From contig CM049311.1 in NCBI GenBank assembly GCA_026874595.1, positions 44,207,676 through 44,271,675 on the forward strand: a DNA stretch of 64,000 nucleotides, written 5' to 3'. Below are positions 12,218 to 24,840 of the stretch, in pieces; the stretch's first letter is position 1, and every line of letters begins with the position of its first letter. The notes beneath the pieces are model-generated. The model was not told the origin of the DNA. It saw only the letters and a program-made list of their open reading frames with translations, and did not search any database. This DNA is from Sipunculus nudus. Lineage: Eukaryota; Annelida; Sipuncula; Golfingiida; Sipunculidae. The position numbers and the translations under genes are program-made.

Positions 12218-14545
12218 GATGACCAGAGGTCACGCGCTTGCCGGAAATGGAAATGATACAGACAGATAGACAGAGAGTGCATGTAGAAACAGTCATATGA
12301 ATGAGCAACATTGTGGGAGCAGCAGAAACGGATAATATGTTTATTTATGCATGCTGACCTTTAACAGCTGCATATCTTTCTAGTGTAAAAGGGACCAAGT
12401 TCAAAATTTTTTCATGAAATCCCGTTAATCTCGTTTGACAAGAAGCAGTGAGACGTTTTCAGGTTTGTCATGTCAAGCTGGTCAAATGATATGAAATGCC
12501 GAAAACTAGACCTGTCTAGCTATAAAAGCCGCTGAGTTATAAGCATTTGCATGAAATCTCGTGTTTTCTCGTTTGACGGGAAATGGTGCGAGCTTTGGCG
12601 AGATTTCCAGTTTTGTCATGTCAGGTTTGTCAAATATTACAAAATCCCGGAAACTAGAACTGTCTAACTGCAAAAGTCGCCGTCTTATCAGCATTTACGT
12701 GAAATCATGTTTTTTTCTCGCTTGACGAGATATAGTACGAGATTTGGCAAGACGAGCAGTTTTATTATGTCAAGACGGCCAAACGTTACGAAATGGCGAA
12801 AACTAGATCCGTCTAGCTGTAAAAGTCGCCGAGTTATAAGCATTTCCGTGTACTCTCGTGTTTTCTCGTTTGACGAGATATGGTGCAGGATTTGGCCAGT
12901 CTTGTAGATTTGTCATATCAAACTCTCTAAATGTTATGAAATGGCGAAAACTACATCTGTCTAGCTGTAAAAGTCGCCGAGTTATTAGCATTTCTGTAAA
13001 ATCTCCTTTTTTATCGTTTGACGAGATATGGTGCGAGATTTGGCCAGTCTTGCAGGTTTGTCATGTCAAGCCGTCCAAATGTTAATGAATGCCGAAAACT
13101 AGACCTGTCTAGCTGTAAAACTCGCCGAGTTATAAGCATTTCCGTGAAATCTCGTGTTTTCTCGTTTGACGAGATAGGGTGGAGATTTGGCCTGACTTGC
13201 ACATCTATCGTGTCAAGCTGGTCATGTGGAAGGAAATGCCGGAAACCAGACCTGTCTAGCTGTAAAACTGGCCCAGTTATAAGCATTTTCGTGAAATTTC
13301 GTGTTTTCTCGTTTGACGAGATACGGTGCGAGATTTGGCCTGTCTTGCAGCACTGTCGTGTCAAGCTTGTTTGGTGAAACGAAAATGCCGAAAACCAGAC
13401 CTGTCTAGCTGTAAAAGTCGCCGAGTTATAAGCATTTCCGCGAAGTCTCGTTTTTTCTCGTTTGACGAGATATTGCGCGAGATTTGGCGTGACTTTCAGT
13501 TCTGTCGTGTCAAGCTGGTCATGTGGAACAAAATGCCGAAAACTAGATCTGCCTAGCTTAAAAACTGACAAAGTTACAAAAAATGGTCGTGTTATTTCTA
13601 ATTTCCATGATTTTTGCCCAAAAAATGTAACCATGGTAACGGCACTTGCATATCTGTCGTGTCAAGCTTGTCTAGTGGAACTAAATGCCGAAAACCAGAC
13701 GTGTCTAGCTGTAAAACTGGCCCAGTTATAAGCATTTCCGTGAAATCTCGTGTTTTCTCGTTTGACGAGATACGGTGCGAGATTTGGCCTGTCTTGCAAC
13801 TCTGTCGTGTCAAGCTTGTTTGGTGGAACGAAATGCCGAAAACCAGACCTGTCTAGCTGTAAAAGTCGCCGAGTTATAAGCATTTCCGCGAAGTCTCGTT
13901 TTTTCTCGTTTGACGAGATATGGTGCGAGATTTGGCGTGACTTTCAGTTCTGTCGTGTCAAGCTGGTTATGTGGAACAAAATGCCGAAAACTAGATCTGC
14001 CTAGCTTAAAAACTGACAAAGTTACAAAAAATGGTCGTGTTATTTCCAATTTCCATGATTTTTGCCCAAAAAATGTAACCATGGTAACGGCACTTGCATA
14101 TCTGTCGTGTCAAGCTGGTCTAGTGGAACTAAATGCCGAAAACCAGACGTGTCTAGCTGTAAAACAGGCCCAGTTATAAGCATTTCCGTGAAATCTCGTG
14201 TTTTCTCGTTTGACGAGATACGGTGCGAGATTTGGCCTGTCTTGCAACTCTGTCGTGTCAAGCTTGTCTGGTGGAACGAAATGCCGAAAACCAGACCTGT
14301 CTAGCTGTAAAAGTCGCCGAGTTATAAGCATTTCCGCGAAGTCTCGTTTTTTCTCGTTTGACGAGATATGGCGCGAGATTTGGCGTGACTTTCAGTTCTG
14401 TCGTGTCAAGCTGGTCATGTGGAACAAAATGCCGAAAACTAGATCTGCCTAGCTTAAAAACTGACAAAGTTACAAAAAATGGTCGTGTTATTTCCAATTT
14501 CCGTGATTTTTGCCGAAAAAATGTAACCATGGTAACGGCAAATTT
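12218..14545 (+). repeat. M2: second array of about 148 bp monomers
   Basis: This matches M1 at a constant offset of 10,654 bp, with the same leader, monomer order and 448 bp trimers. By eye, the only difference that shows up in translated frames is one base near 3574/14228 (GGCTTG versus GGCCTG). That is the expected look of a very young segmental copy, or of a higher-order repeat that is being homogenised. Confidence 0.9.
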
Positions 14546-15074
14546 AAGTAAGCTACATGTCAAAAGAAAGGCCAGGTGATGACGAAAAAAATGAGCTATT
14601 GCAGAAGTGAATAAGCCTATTTATGGCGAAGTTATAGTGCAAAAACCGTTAACCATACCTGTCGTGACCTTGACCCTTGACCTTGGAGCAATGTTGACCT
14701 AAAACAATAGGGCACCTAGAAATCGGTTTGTCAATCAAGCCTGTAAGTTTCAAGTTGATTGATGCAAAAGTGTGACCTGGAGAGTCGTGACAAACAAACA
14801 AACAAACAAACAAACAAACAAACAAAGAGACAAACAGACATACGCAACTGACGAACATGCTTGCCGAAATCGAAGATTTCCGGCAAGCAACAAACAAACA
14901 AACAGACAAACAGACAAACAGACATACGCAACTGACGAACATGCTTGCCGAAATCGAAGATTTCCGGCAAGCAATAAAGTTGTGACTGTGACAAACAGAC
15001 AAACAGACATACGCAACTGACGAACATGCTTGCCGAAATCGAAGATTTCCGGCAAGCAATAAAGTTGTGACTGT
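14546..15074 (+). repeat. A5 tail module with three hairpin cassettes
   Basis: This corresponds to 3891-4335 with one extra cassette. Landmarks are near 14837, 14924 and 15007. The third copy is joined through GTTGTGACTGTGACAAACAG, so the cassette duplicated together with part of its downstream flank. This 85 bp insertion breaks the 10,654 bp register. Confidence 0.85.
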
Positions 15075-16441
15075 GCCTCCAACATGTATGATAATAGATG
15101 GGGCCCGGAGAGGCCGTCACGGACCGCTGCACACGCCGGCCGCCCACCGTAAGGACCCTGCCGCCACTTGCGGCGACGGCACGTGTCTTCGTGGTTTGGC
15201 GAAAAACGGCGCCAGATTTGACGAGACTAACAATGTGACCCCTGAATGTGACTGCGAGTGTCAGCTGCTATCCAGCGCTGCAAACCATGTGTCTGTAGCG
15301 TGAAAAATGACAGAATTATAGGCATTTCTTTGAATGGTCACGTGTTCTCGTTTCACGAGAAACGGTGCGAGATATGACGAGACTTGCGATTGAATGACTA
15401 AGAACTAGACGGATGCTGTCTAACGCCGAAAACCAGACCTTTCTATGGCAAATATCAACAGAGATAGAAGCAGGTAAACTTCGTATTTTCAAGTTGTCAC
15501 GTTTTACCCCAAAATTTGGTAACCATGGTAACGGCAGTACAAAGCTACATGTGCGGAGCAATAAGCCAATGTTCCTAGTTTCAGATACCACAAAAAAAAA
15601 TGGTGTCACGTTTAATATTTTTTGAGATATTGCAGAAAAATGATATGTTACAGTGTTTCATGTACCACGCCCCCTGGTGGCTATTTCCCAAAAATGAAAA
15701 ATTGATTTCGAGATATTTATAAATGACAGAAAATATATCAATTTCAAAGCCACTGTTAAAAAAATGCGGCCTGTAGGTCATATTTAATGAAATCTCGGAA
15801 ACTCTCGTTTGGCAAGAAATGGTGCGAGATTTGGCGAGACTTTTAGTTTTATCATGTCAAGCTGCCTATAAGGTACATAATGACCAAAACCAGACGTCTG
15901 TAGCTTAAAAATTGACAAAGTTACAAAAAATGGTCGTGTTATTTCCAATTTCCATGATTTTTGCCCAAAAAAATGTAACCATGGTAACGGCAAATTTAAG
16001 TAAGCTACATGTCAGAAGAAAGGCCAGGTGATGACGAAAAAAATTAGCTATTGCAGAAGTGGATACGCCTATTTATGGCAAAGTTATAGTGCAAAAACCG
16101 TTAACCATACTTGTCGTGACCTTGAACCTTGACCTTGGAGCAATGTTGACCAAAAACAATAGGGCACCTAGAAATCGGTTTATCAATCAAGCCTGTAAGT
16201 TTCAAGTTGATTGATGCAAAAATGTGACCTGGAGAGTCGTGACAAACAAACAAACAAACAAACAAACAAACAAACAGACAAACAGACAAACAGACATACG
16301 CAACTGACGAACATGCTTGCCGAAATCGAAGATTTCCGGCAAGCAACAAACAAACAGACAAACAGACAAACAGACATACGCAACTGACGAACATGCTTGC
16401 CGAAATCGAAGATTTCCGGCAAGCAATAAAGTTGTGACTGT
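15075..16441 (+). repeat. Family A unit 8, two cassettes
   Basis: A type 1 unit of 1,367 bp with the GAAAAATTG and 9-A markers. Cassette landmarks are near 16295 and 16374; the connector between them is eight bases shorter than in unit 2. Confidence 0.85.
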
Positions 16442-17719
16442 GCCTCCAACATGTATGATAATAGATGGGGCCCGGAGAGGCCGCCACGGACCGCTGCACA
16501 CGCCGGCCGCCCACCGTAAGGACCCTGCCGCCACTTGCGGCGACGGCACGTGTCTTCGTGGTTTGGCGAAAAACGGCGCCAGATTTGACGAGACTAACAA
16601 TGTGACCCCTGAATGTGACTGCGAGTGTCAGCTGCTATCCAGCGCTGCAAACCATGTGTCTGTAGCGTGAAAAATGACAGAATTATAGGCATTTCTTTGA
16701 ATGGTCACGTGTTCTCGTTTCACGAGAAACGGTGCGAGATATGACGAGACTTGCGATTGAATGACTAAGAACTAGACGGATGCTGTCTAACGCCGAAAAC
16801 CAGACCTTTCTATGGCAAATATCAACAGAGATAGAAGCAGGTAAACTTCGTATTTTCAAGTTGTCACGTTTTACCCCAAAATTTGGTAACCATGGTAACG
16901 GCAGTACAAAGCTACATGTGCGGAGCAATAAGCCAATGTTCCTAGTTTCAGATACCACAAAAAAAATGGTGTCACGTTTAATATTTTTTGAGATATTGCA
17001 GAAAAATGATATGTTACAGTGTTTCATGTACCACGCCCCCTGGTGGCTATTTCCCAAAAATGAAAAATTGATTTCGAGATATTTATAAATGACAGAAAAT
17101 ATATCAATTTCAAAGCCACTGTTAAAAAAATGCGGCCTGTAGGTCATATTTAATGAAATCTCGGAAACTCTCGTTTGGCAAGAAATGGTGCGAGATTTGG
17201 GGAGACTTTTAGTTTTATCATGTCAAGCTGCCTATAAGGTACATAATGACCAAAACCAGACGTCTGTAGCTTAAAAATTGACAAAGTTACAAAAAATGGT
17301 CGTGTTATTTCCAATTTCCATGATTTTTGCCCAAAAAAATGTAACCATGGTAACGGCAAATTTAAGTAAGCTACATGTCAGAAGAAAGGCCAGGTGATGA
17401 CGAAAAAAATTAGCTATTGCAGAAGTGGATACGCCTATTTATGGCAAAGTTATAGTGCAAAAACCGTTAACCATACTTGTCGTGACCTTGAACCTTGACC
17501 TTGGAGCAATGTTGACCAAAAACAATAGGGCACCTAGAAATCGGTTTGTCAATCAAGCCTGTAAGTTTCAAGTTGATTGATGCAAAAATGTGACCTGGAG
17601 AGTCGTGACAAACAAACAAACAAACAAACAAACAAACAAACAGACAAACAGACAAACAGACATACGCAACTGACGAACATGCTTGCCGAAATCGAAGATT
17701 TCCGGCAAGCAACAAACAA
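16442..17719 (+). repeat. Family A unit 9, one cassette, joined to a 148 bp array
   Basis: It has the GATTTGGGGAGAC and GGCCGCCACGG markers of unit 7. Unlike units 1 and 7, one hairpin cassette (near 17659) sits between the (CAAA)n tract and the M3 leader. Cassette insertion or loss therefore happens independently of the array junction. Confidence 0.85.
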
Positions 17720-19602
17720 GATGACCAGAGGTCACGCGCTTGCCGGAAATGGAAATGATACAGACAGATAGACAGAGAGTGCATGTAGAAACAGTCATAT
17801 GAATGAGCAACATTGTGGGGGCAGCAGAAACGGATAATATGTTTATTTATGCATGCTGACCTTTAACAGCTGCATATCTTTCTAGTGTAAAAGGGACCAA
17901 GTTCAAAATTTTTTCATGAAATCCCGTTAATCTCGTTTGACAAGAAGCAGTGAGACGTTTTCAGGTTTGTCATGTCAAGCTGGCCAAATGATATGAAATG
18001 CCGAAAACTAGACCTGTCTAGCTATAAAAGCCGCTGAGTTAAAAGCATTTGCATGAAATCTCGTGTTTTCTCGTTTGACGGGAAATGGTGCGAGCTTTGG
18101 CGAGATTTCCAGTTTTGTCATGTCAGGTTTGTCAAATATTACAAAATGCCGGAAACTAGACCTGTCTAACTGCAAAAGTCGCCGTCTTATCAGCATTTAC
18201 GTGAAATCATGTTTTTTTCTCGCTTGACGAGATATAGTACGAGATTTGGCAAGACGAGCAGTTTTATTATGTCAAGATGGCCAAACGTTACGAAATGGCG
18301 AAAACTAGATCCGTCTAGCTGTAAAAGTCGCCGAGTTATAAGCATTTCCGTGTACTCTCGTGTTTTCTCGTTTGACGAGATATGGTGCAGGATTTGGCCA
18401 GTCTTGTAGATTTGTCATATCAAACTCTCTAAATGTTATGAAATGGCGAAAACTACATCTGTCTAGCTGTAAAAGTCGCCGAGTTATTAGCATTTCTGTG
18501 AAATCTCCTTTTTTATTGTTTGACGAGATATGGTGCGAGATTTGGCCAGTCTTGCAGGTTTGTCATGTCAAGCCGTCCAAATGTTAATGAATGCCGAAAA
18601 CTAGACCTGTCTATAGCTGTAAAACTCGCCGAGTTATAAGCATTTCCGTGAAATCTCGTGTTTTCTCGTTTGACGAGATAGGGTGCGAGATTTGGCCTGA
18701 CTTGCACATCTATCGTGTCAAGCTGGTCATGTGGAAGGAAATGCCGGAAACCAGACCTGTCTAGCTGTAAAACTGGCCGAGTTATAAGCATTTCCGTGAA
18801 ATTTCGTGTTTTCTCGTTTGACGAGATACGGTGCGAGATTTGGCCTGTCTTGCAGCTCTGTCGTGTCAAGCTTGTTTGGTGGAACGAAAATGCCGAAAAC
18901 CAGACCTGTCTAGCTGTAAAAGTTGCCGAGTTATAAGCATTTCCGCGAAGTCTCGTTTTTTCTCGTTTGATGAGATATGGCGCGAGATTTGGCGTGACTT
19001 TCAGTTCTGTCGTGTCAAGCTGGTCATGTGGAACAAAATGCCGAAAACTAGATCTGCCTAGCTTAAAAACTGACAAAGTTACAAAAAATGGTCGTGTTAT
19101 TTCCAATTTCCATGATTTTTGCCCAAAAAATGTAACCATGGTAACGGCACTTGCATATCTGTCGTGTCAAGCTGGTCTAGTGGAACTAAATGCCGAAAAC
19201 CAGACGTGTCTAGCTGTAAAACTGGCCCAGTTATAAGCATTTCCGTGAAATCTCGTGTTTTCTCGTTTGACGAGATACGGTGCGAGATTTGGCCTGTCTT
19301 GCAACTCTGTCGTGTCAAGCTTGTTTGGTGGAACGAAATGCCGAAAACCAGACCTGTCTAGCTGTAAAAGTCGCCGAGTTATAAGCATTTCCGCGAAGTC
19401 TCGTTTTTTCTCGTATGACGAGATATGGCGCGAGATTTGGCGTGACTTTCAGTTCTGTCGTGTCAAGCTGGTCATGTGGAACAAAATGCCGAAAACTAGA
19501 TCTGCCTAGCTTAAAAACTGACAACGTTACAAAAAATGGTCGTGTTATTTCCAATTTCCGTGATTTTTGCCCAAAAAATGTAACCATGGTAACGGCAAAT
19601 TT
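17720..19602 (+). repeat. M3: third array of about 148 bp monomers
   Basis: It is more diverged from M1 and M2 than they are from each other (for example CAAATATTACAAAATGCC for ...AAAATCCC, and CTGTCTATAGCTG with an inserted TA near 18612), and it has one fewer 448 bp trimer. It ends at the X-box-like site near 19580-19593. Confidence 0.9.
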
Positions 19603-20210
19603 AAGTAAGCTACATGTCAAAAGAAAGGCCAGGTGATGACGAAAAAAATGAGCTATTGCAGAAGTGAATAAGCCTATTTATGGCGAAGTTATAATGCAAA
19701 AACCGTTAACCATACCTGTCGTGACCTTGACCCTTGACCTTGGAGCAATGTTGACCAAAAACAATAGGGCACCTAGAAATCGGTTTGTCAATCAAGCCTG
19801 TAAGTTTCAAGTTGATTGATGCAAAAGTGTGACCTGGAGAGTCGTGACAAACAAACAAACAAACAAACAAACAAACAAACAAACAAACAAACAAACAAAC
19901 AGACAAAGAGACAAACAGACATACGCAACTGACGAACATGCTTGCCGAAATCGAAGATTTCCGGCAAGCAACAAACAAACAAACAAACAGACAAAGAGAC
20001 AAACAGACATACGCAACTGACGAACATGCTTGCCGAAATCGAAGATTTCCGGCAAGCAACAAACAGACATACGCAACTGACGAACATGCTTGCCGAAATC
20101 GAAGATTTCCGGCAAGCAACAAACAGACAAACAGACAAACAGACATACGCAACTGACGAACATGCTTGCCGAAATCGAAGATTTCCGGCAAGCAATAAAG
20201 TTGTGACTGT
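19603..20210 (+). repeat. A5 tail module with four hairpin cassettes
   Basis: It has a long (CAAA)n tract (about 19850-19900) and four cassettes with landmarks near 19919, 20007, 20066 and 20144. The second-to-third step is only about 59 bp because the CAAA/CAGA connector has almost gone, which shows that the connector and the hairpin vary separately. Confidence 0.85.
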
Positions 20211-21715
20211 GCCTCCAACATGTATGATAATAGATGGGGCCCGGAGAGGCCGTCACGGACCGCTGCACACGCCGGCCGCCCACCGTAAGGACCCTGCCGC
20301 CACTTGCGGCGACGGCACGTGTCTTCGTGGTTTGGCGAAAAACGGCGCCAGATTTGACGAGACTAACAATGTGACCCCTGAATGTGACTGCGAGTGTCAG
20401 CTGCTATCCAGCGCTGCAAACCATGTGTCTGTAGCGTGAAAAATGACAGAATTATAGGCATTTCTTTGAATGGTCACGTGTTCTCGTTTCACGAGAAACG
20501 GTGCGAGATATGACGAGACTTGCGATTGAATGACTAAGAACTAGACGGATGCTGTCTAACGCCGAAAACCAGACCTTTCTATGGCAAATATCAACAGGGA
20601 TAGAAGCAGGTAAACTTCGTATTTTCAAGTTGTCACGTTTTACCCCAAAATTTGGTAACCATGGTAACGGCAGTACAAAGCTATATGTGCGGAGCAATAA
20701 GCCAATGTTCCTAGTTTCAGATACCACAAAAAAAATGGTGTCACGTTTAATATTTTTTGAGATATTGCAGAAAAATGATATGTTACAGTGTTTCATGTAC
20801 CACGCCCCCTGGTGGCTATTTCCCAAAAATGAAAAATTGATTTCGAGATATTTATAAATGACAGAAAATATATAAATTTCAAAGCCACTGTTAAAAAAAT
20901 GCGGCCTGTAGGTCATATTTAATGAAATCTCGGAAACTCTCGTTTGGCAAGAAATGGTGCGAGATTTGGCGAGACTTTTAGTTTTATCATGTCAAGCTGC
21001 CTATAAGGTACATAATGACCAAAACCAGACGTCTGTAGCTTAAAAATTGACAAAGTTACAAAAAATGGTCGTGTTATTTCCAATTTCCATGATTTTTGCC
21101 CAAAAAAATGTAACCATGGTAACGGCAAATTTAAGTAAGCTACATGTCAGAAGAAAGGCCAGGTGATGACGAAAAAAATTAGCTATTGCAGAAGTGGATA
21201 CGCCTATTTATGGCAAAGTTATAGTGCAAAAACCGTTAACCATACTTGTCGTGACCTTGAACCTTGACCTTGGAGCAATGTTGACCAAAAACAATAGGGC
21301 ACCTAGAAATCGGTTTATCAATCAAGCCTGTAAGTTTCAAGTTGATTGATGCAAAAATGTGACCTGGAGAGTCGTGACAAACAAACAAACAAACAAACAA
21401 ACAAACAAACAAACAGACAAACAGACAAACAGACATACGCAACTGACGAACATGCTTGCCGAAATCGAAGATTTCCGGCAAGCAACAAAAAGACAAACAG
21501 ACATACGAAACTGACGAACATGCTTGCCGAAATCGAAGATTTCCGGCAAGCAACAAACAGACAGACAGACAAACAGACATACGCAACTGACCAATATGCT
21601 TGCCGAAATCTTTGATTCCGGCAAGCAACAAACAGACAGACAAACAGACATACGCAACTGACCAATATGCTTGCGGAAATCGAAGATTTCCGGCAAGCAA
21701 TAAAGTATGGACTGT
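20211..21715 (+). repeat. Family A unit 10, four mixed cassettes
   Basis: This is the last type 1 unit. Its four cassettes (about 21434, 21502, 21577 and 21649) are of mixed kind: two with the type 1 hairpin, one with a TTT-loop hairpin, one with the type 2 hairpin (CTTGCGGAAATC arm). It is the transition point between the two A types and records exchange between them. Confidence 0.85.
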
Positions 21716-22915
21716 GCCTCCAACATGTATGATCATAGATGGGGCCCGGAGAGGCCGTCACGGACCGCTGCACACGCCGGCCGCCCACCGTAAGGACCCT
21801 GCCGCCACTTGCGGCGACGGCGAGTGTCTTCGTGGTATGGCGAAAAACGGCGCGAGATTTGACGAGACTAACAATGTGACCCCTGAATGTGACTACGAGT
21901 GTCAGCCGCTATCCAGCGCTGCAAACCATGTGTCTGTAGCGTGAAAAATGACAGAATTATAGGCATTTCTTTGAATGGTCACGTGTTCTCGTTTCACGAG
22001 AAACGGTGCGAGATATGACGAGACTTGCGATTGAACGGCTTAGAACTAGAGGGATGCTGTCTAACGCCAAAAACCAGACCTTTCTATCGCAAATATCAAC
22101 AGAGATAGAATCTGGAAAACTCCGAATTTTCAGATTGTCAAGTTTTACCCCAAAATTTGGTAACCATGGTAACGGCAGCACAAAGCAACATGTGCGAAGA
22201 GATAAGCCAATGTTCCTAGTTTCAGATACGACCAAAAAAAATGGCGTCACGTTTAATATTTTTTGAGATATTGCAGAAAAATGACATGTTACAGTGTTTC
22301 ATGTACCACGCCCCCTGGTGGCTATTTCCAAAAAATGGAAAACTGATTTCGAGATATTTATAAATAACACAAAATATATCAATTTCAAAGCCATTGTTAA
22401 AAAAATGCAACCTGTAGGTCATATTTAATGAAATCTCGAAGACTCTCGTTTGACGAGAAATGGTGCGAGATTTGGCGAGACTTTCAGTTTTATCCTGTCA
22501 AGCTGCCCATAAGGTACATAATGACCAAAACCAGACGTCTGTAGCTTAAAAATTGACAAAGTTACAAAAAATGGTCGTGTTATTTCCAATTTCCATGATT
22601 TTTGCCCAAAAAATGTAACCATGGTAACGGCAAATTTAAGTAAGCTACATGTCAAAAGAAAGGCCAGATGATGACGAAAAAAATGAGCTATTGCAGAAGT
22701 GGATAAGCCTATTTATGGCGAAGTTATAGTGCAAAAACCGTTAACCATACCTGTCGTGACCTTGACCCTTGACCTTGGAGCAATGTTGACCAAAAACAAT
22801 AGGGCACCTAGAAATTACGTTTTCGAACATCCCTGTAAGTTTCAAGGTTATTGTGGCAAAATTGTGGCCAGGAGAGTGGTGACAAACAAACAAACAAACA
22901 AACAAACAAACAAAC
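21716..22915 (+). repeat. Family A unit 11 (type 2) joined to family B
   Basis: This is the first type 2 unit: CGAGTG in the head, GGTATGGCG, AGAATCTGGAAAACTCC in the X-box module, TAACACAAAATATATC after the CTCF module. The tail carries the TGACCTTGACCC half-site variant. Its (CAAA)n tract (22882-22915) leads straight into the family B leader CTAGACGACCATAGG. Confidence 0.85.
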
Positions 22916-24840
22916 TAGACGACCATAGGTCGAACGCTTGCCGGAATTCGGAAGTGAAACACAGACGGACAGACAGAACATATTGTCGGTTTTCTATTAA
23001 TGGAATGACTCTCAGGGACATTGCTGAGAATATGTGGCCTGTAGAAAGACATATGAGACAAAAGAACAGGGAAGCAGACAAAGCTGACAACAAAAGACGA
23101 ACAGACAGACATACTGACTTTGTGAGACAAGATTGACACCAGATGACTTTACCTAGTTATGGAGAAGATTCAAAGGAAGAAAATGAGTTATAATTTTTGT
23201 AATTTAGATTTATAGTTTTGGAGGTATGGCGAATTAATGATATACTTGGGAGGTTCGACTGTAGCGCCCTCTAGCAGATAATTCCGAAGACGACAAATGC
23301 GTTTCGTATTATTAGTGTATGACATAAGATGTCCCAGTTTCAAAAGGATTCCGTCAAAGCTGTGGCCTGTAGAATGCTATATGTAAGGCGTTAGAACCAG
23401 CAAGCAGGCGACTTTGAGGATAACGTACAAACAGATGGACACACTGACAAAGTGACAGAAGATTGAAACCAGATACCTTAATCAGGTTATGCAGAAGACT
23501 CAAAGGAAGAAAATAAGCTTTGGTTTATGTAACTGAGGCTTTGGGTTTAGAGATATGGCCAATACATTGGTATGTGTGTGAGGGTCGTGGGCAGCGCCCA
23601 CTTGTGGCCATATCCGGAAAATGAAAAATTTATTTTCTAGATATTAGTGTAAGACATAAGGTGTAATAGTTTCAAAAGGATTTCATCAAAACTGTGGCCT
23701 ATAGAATGCTATATGTGAGACGCAAGAACCAGCAAGCAGGCGAATTTTAGGACAACTGACAAACAGACAGACACACTGACAAAGTGACTCAAGATTGAGT
23801 CCAGATGACTACTCCAGGTTATGAAGAAGACTCAAAGGAAGAAAAAAGCTACATTTTATGTAACTGAGGTTTATAGTTTTGGAGATATTGCCAAAGCATG
23901 ATATGTTGGGAGAGGTTCGAGTTCAGCGCCCCCTAGCGGCCATATCCGGAAAATAGAAAATATGTTTTGAGATATTAGTGTAAGACTTAAGATGTAATAG
24001 TTTCAAAAGGATTCTTTCAATACTGTGGCCTGTAGAATGCTATATGTGAGACGCAAGATCAAGCAGGCGAATTTGAGGACAACTGACAAACAGACAGACA
24101 CACTGACAAAGTGACACAACATTGAGACCAGATGACATTATCAGTTTACGGAGAAGACTCAGAGGGAAAAAATAAGCTATAGTTTATGTAATTGAGGCTT
24201 TGGGTTTTAGAGATATGGCCAATGTAATGATATCTGTGTGAGGGTTGTGTGCAGCGCCCCCTTGCAGCCATATTCAAAAAATGAAAAAATAATTTCGAGA
24301 TACTAGTGTAGGACTTATGATTTGACAGTTTCAAAAAGGTTCCTGCAATAATGTGGCCTTTGACGCAAGATGAATGAAATCTCGAAATATCTCTATTCAC
24401 GAGATATTTTACGAGATACTGCAAGACTTTTTTTTTATAAAATCTTGTAGTACTAGTTGAATGCTACCTGATGCAAAAAACTAGATCACTCTAGCTTTAA
24501 AACTGACAAAGTTGGAAATATAAGGCCCCTTATTTTCAAATATCATGACTTTCCCCCGAAATTCGTAACCATGGTTACTGTAAATTTGAGTCAGCTGCAC
24601 ACCAGATGACAGGCCTTGGAATGACGATTAAAATGAGCTATCGTTGAAGTAGATACGACTAATAGTCACAAAGATATGAAGAAAAAACCGTTTTGAGAAG
24701 TTTTGACGACCTTGACCTTGACCTTTGACCTATTCTGACCAGAAACAAAAGGGCACCTAAAAATTATGTTTTTCATCATCCCTGTAAGTTTCAAGGTTAT
24801 TGTGGCAAAATTGTGGTCAGGAGAGTGATGACAAACATAC
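22916..24840 (+). repeat. Family B block 1a: about 330 bp monomers
   Basis: The leader has the inverted repeat CGACC-ATA-GGTCG and one hairpin-like arm (CGCTTGCCGGAATTC). Four monomers follow, with CTCF-like cores near 23264, 23594, 23936 and 24254 (steps 330, 342, 318). After them come an inverted repeat CTCTATTCACGAGATA, a symmetric X-box-like site (24565-24578), half-sites near 24710-24735, and a short CAAA remnant. No gene. Confidence 0.85.
23936..23949 (-). promoter_or_regulatory. CTCF-like core CCGCTAGGGGGCGC in family B
   Basis: On the minus strand this fits the CTCF core CCASYAGRKGGCRS with one mismatch (G for A). It is extended by GGATATGG on one side and by CTG on the other, close to the vertebrate extended consensus. 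Close copies are near 24880, 28174, 34534, 39089, 41014, 42127, 43248, 44347 and 50711. Weaker relatives (CTAGCAG, CTAGTGG, CTTGTGG) fill the other B monomers. All point the same way. Confidence 0.55.

Noticed and set aside
23926-23940. tRNA B-box-like GGTTCGAGTTC in B monomers, suggesting a SINE
   Set aside because: No A box is found at the right distance upstream, and other monomers have lost the match (GGTTCGACTGT, GGGTCGTGTG). There is no tRNA-like head or A-rich tail.
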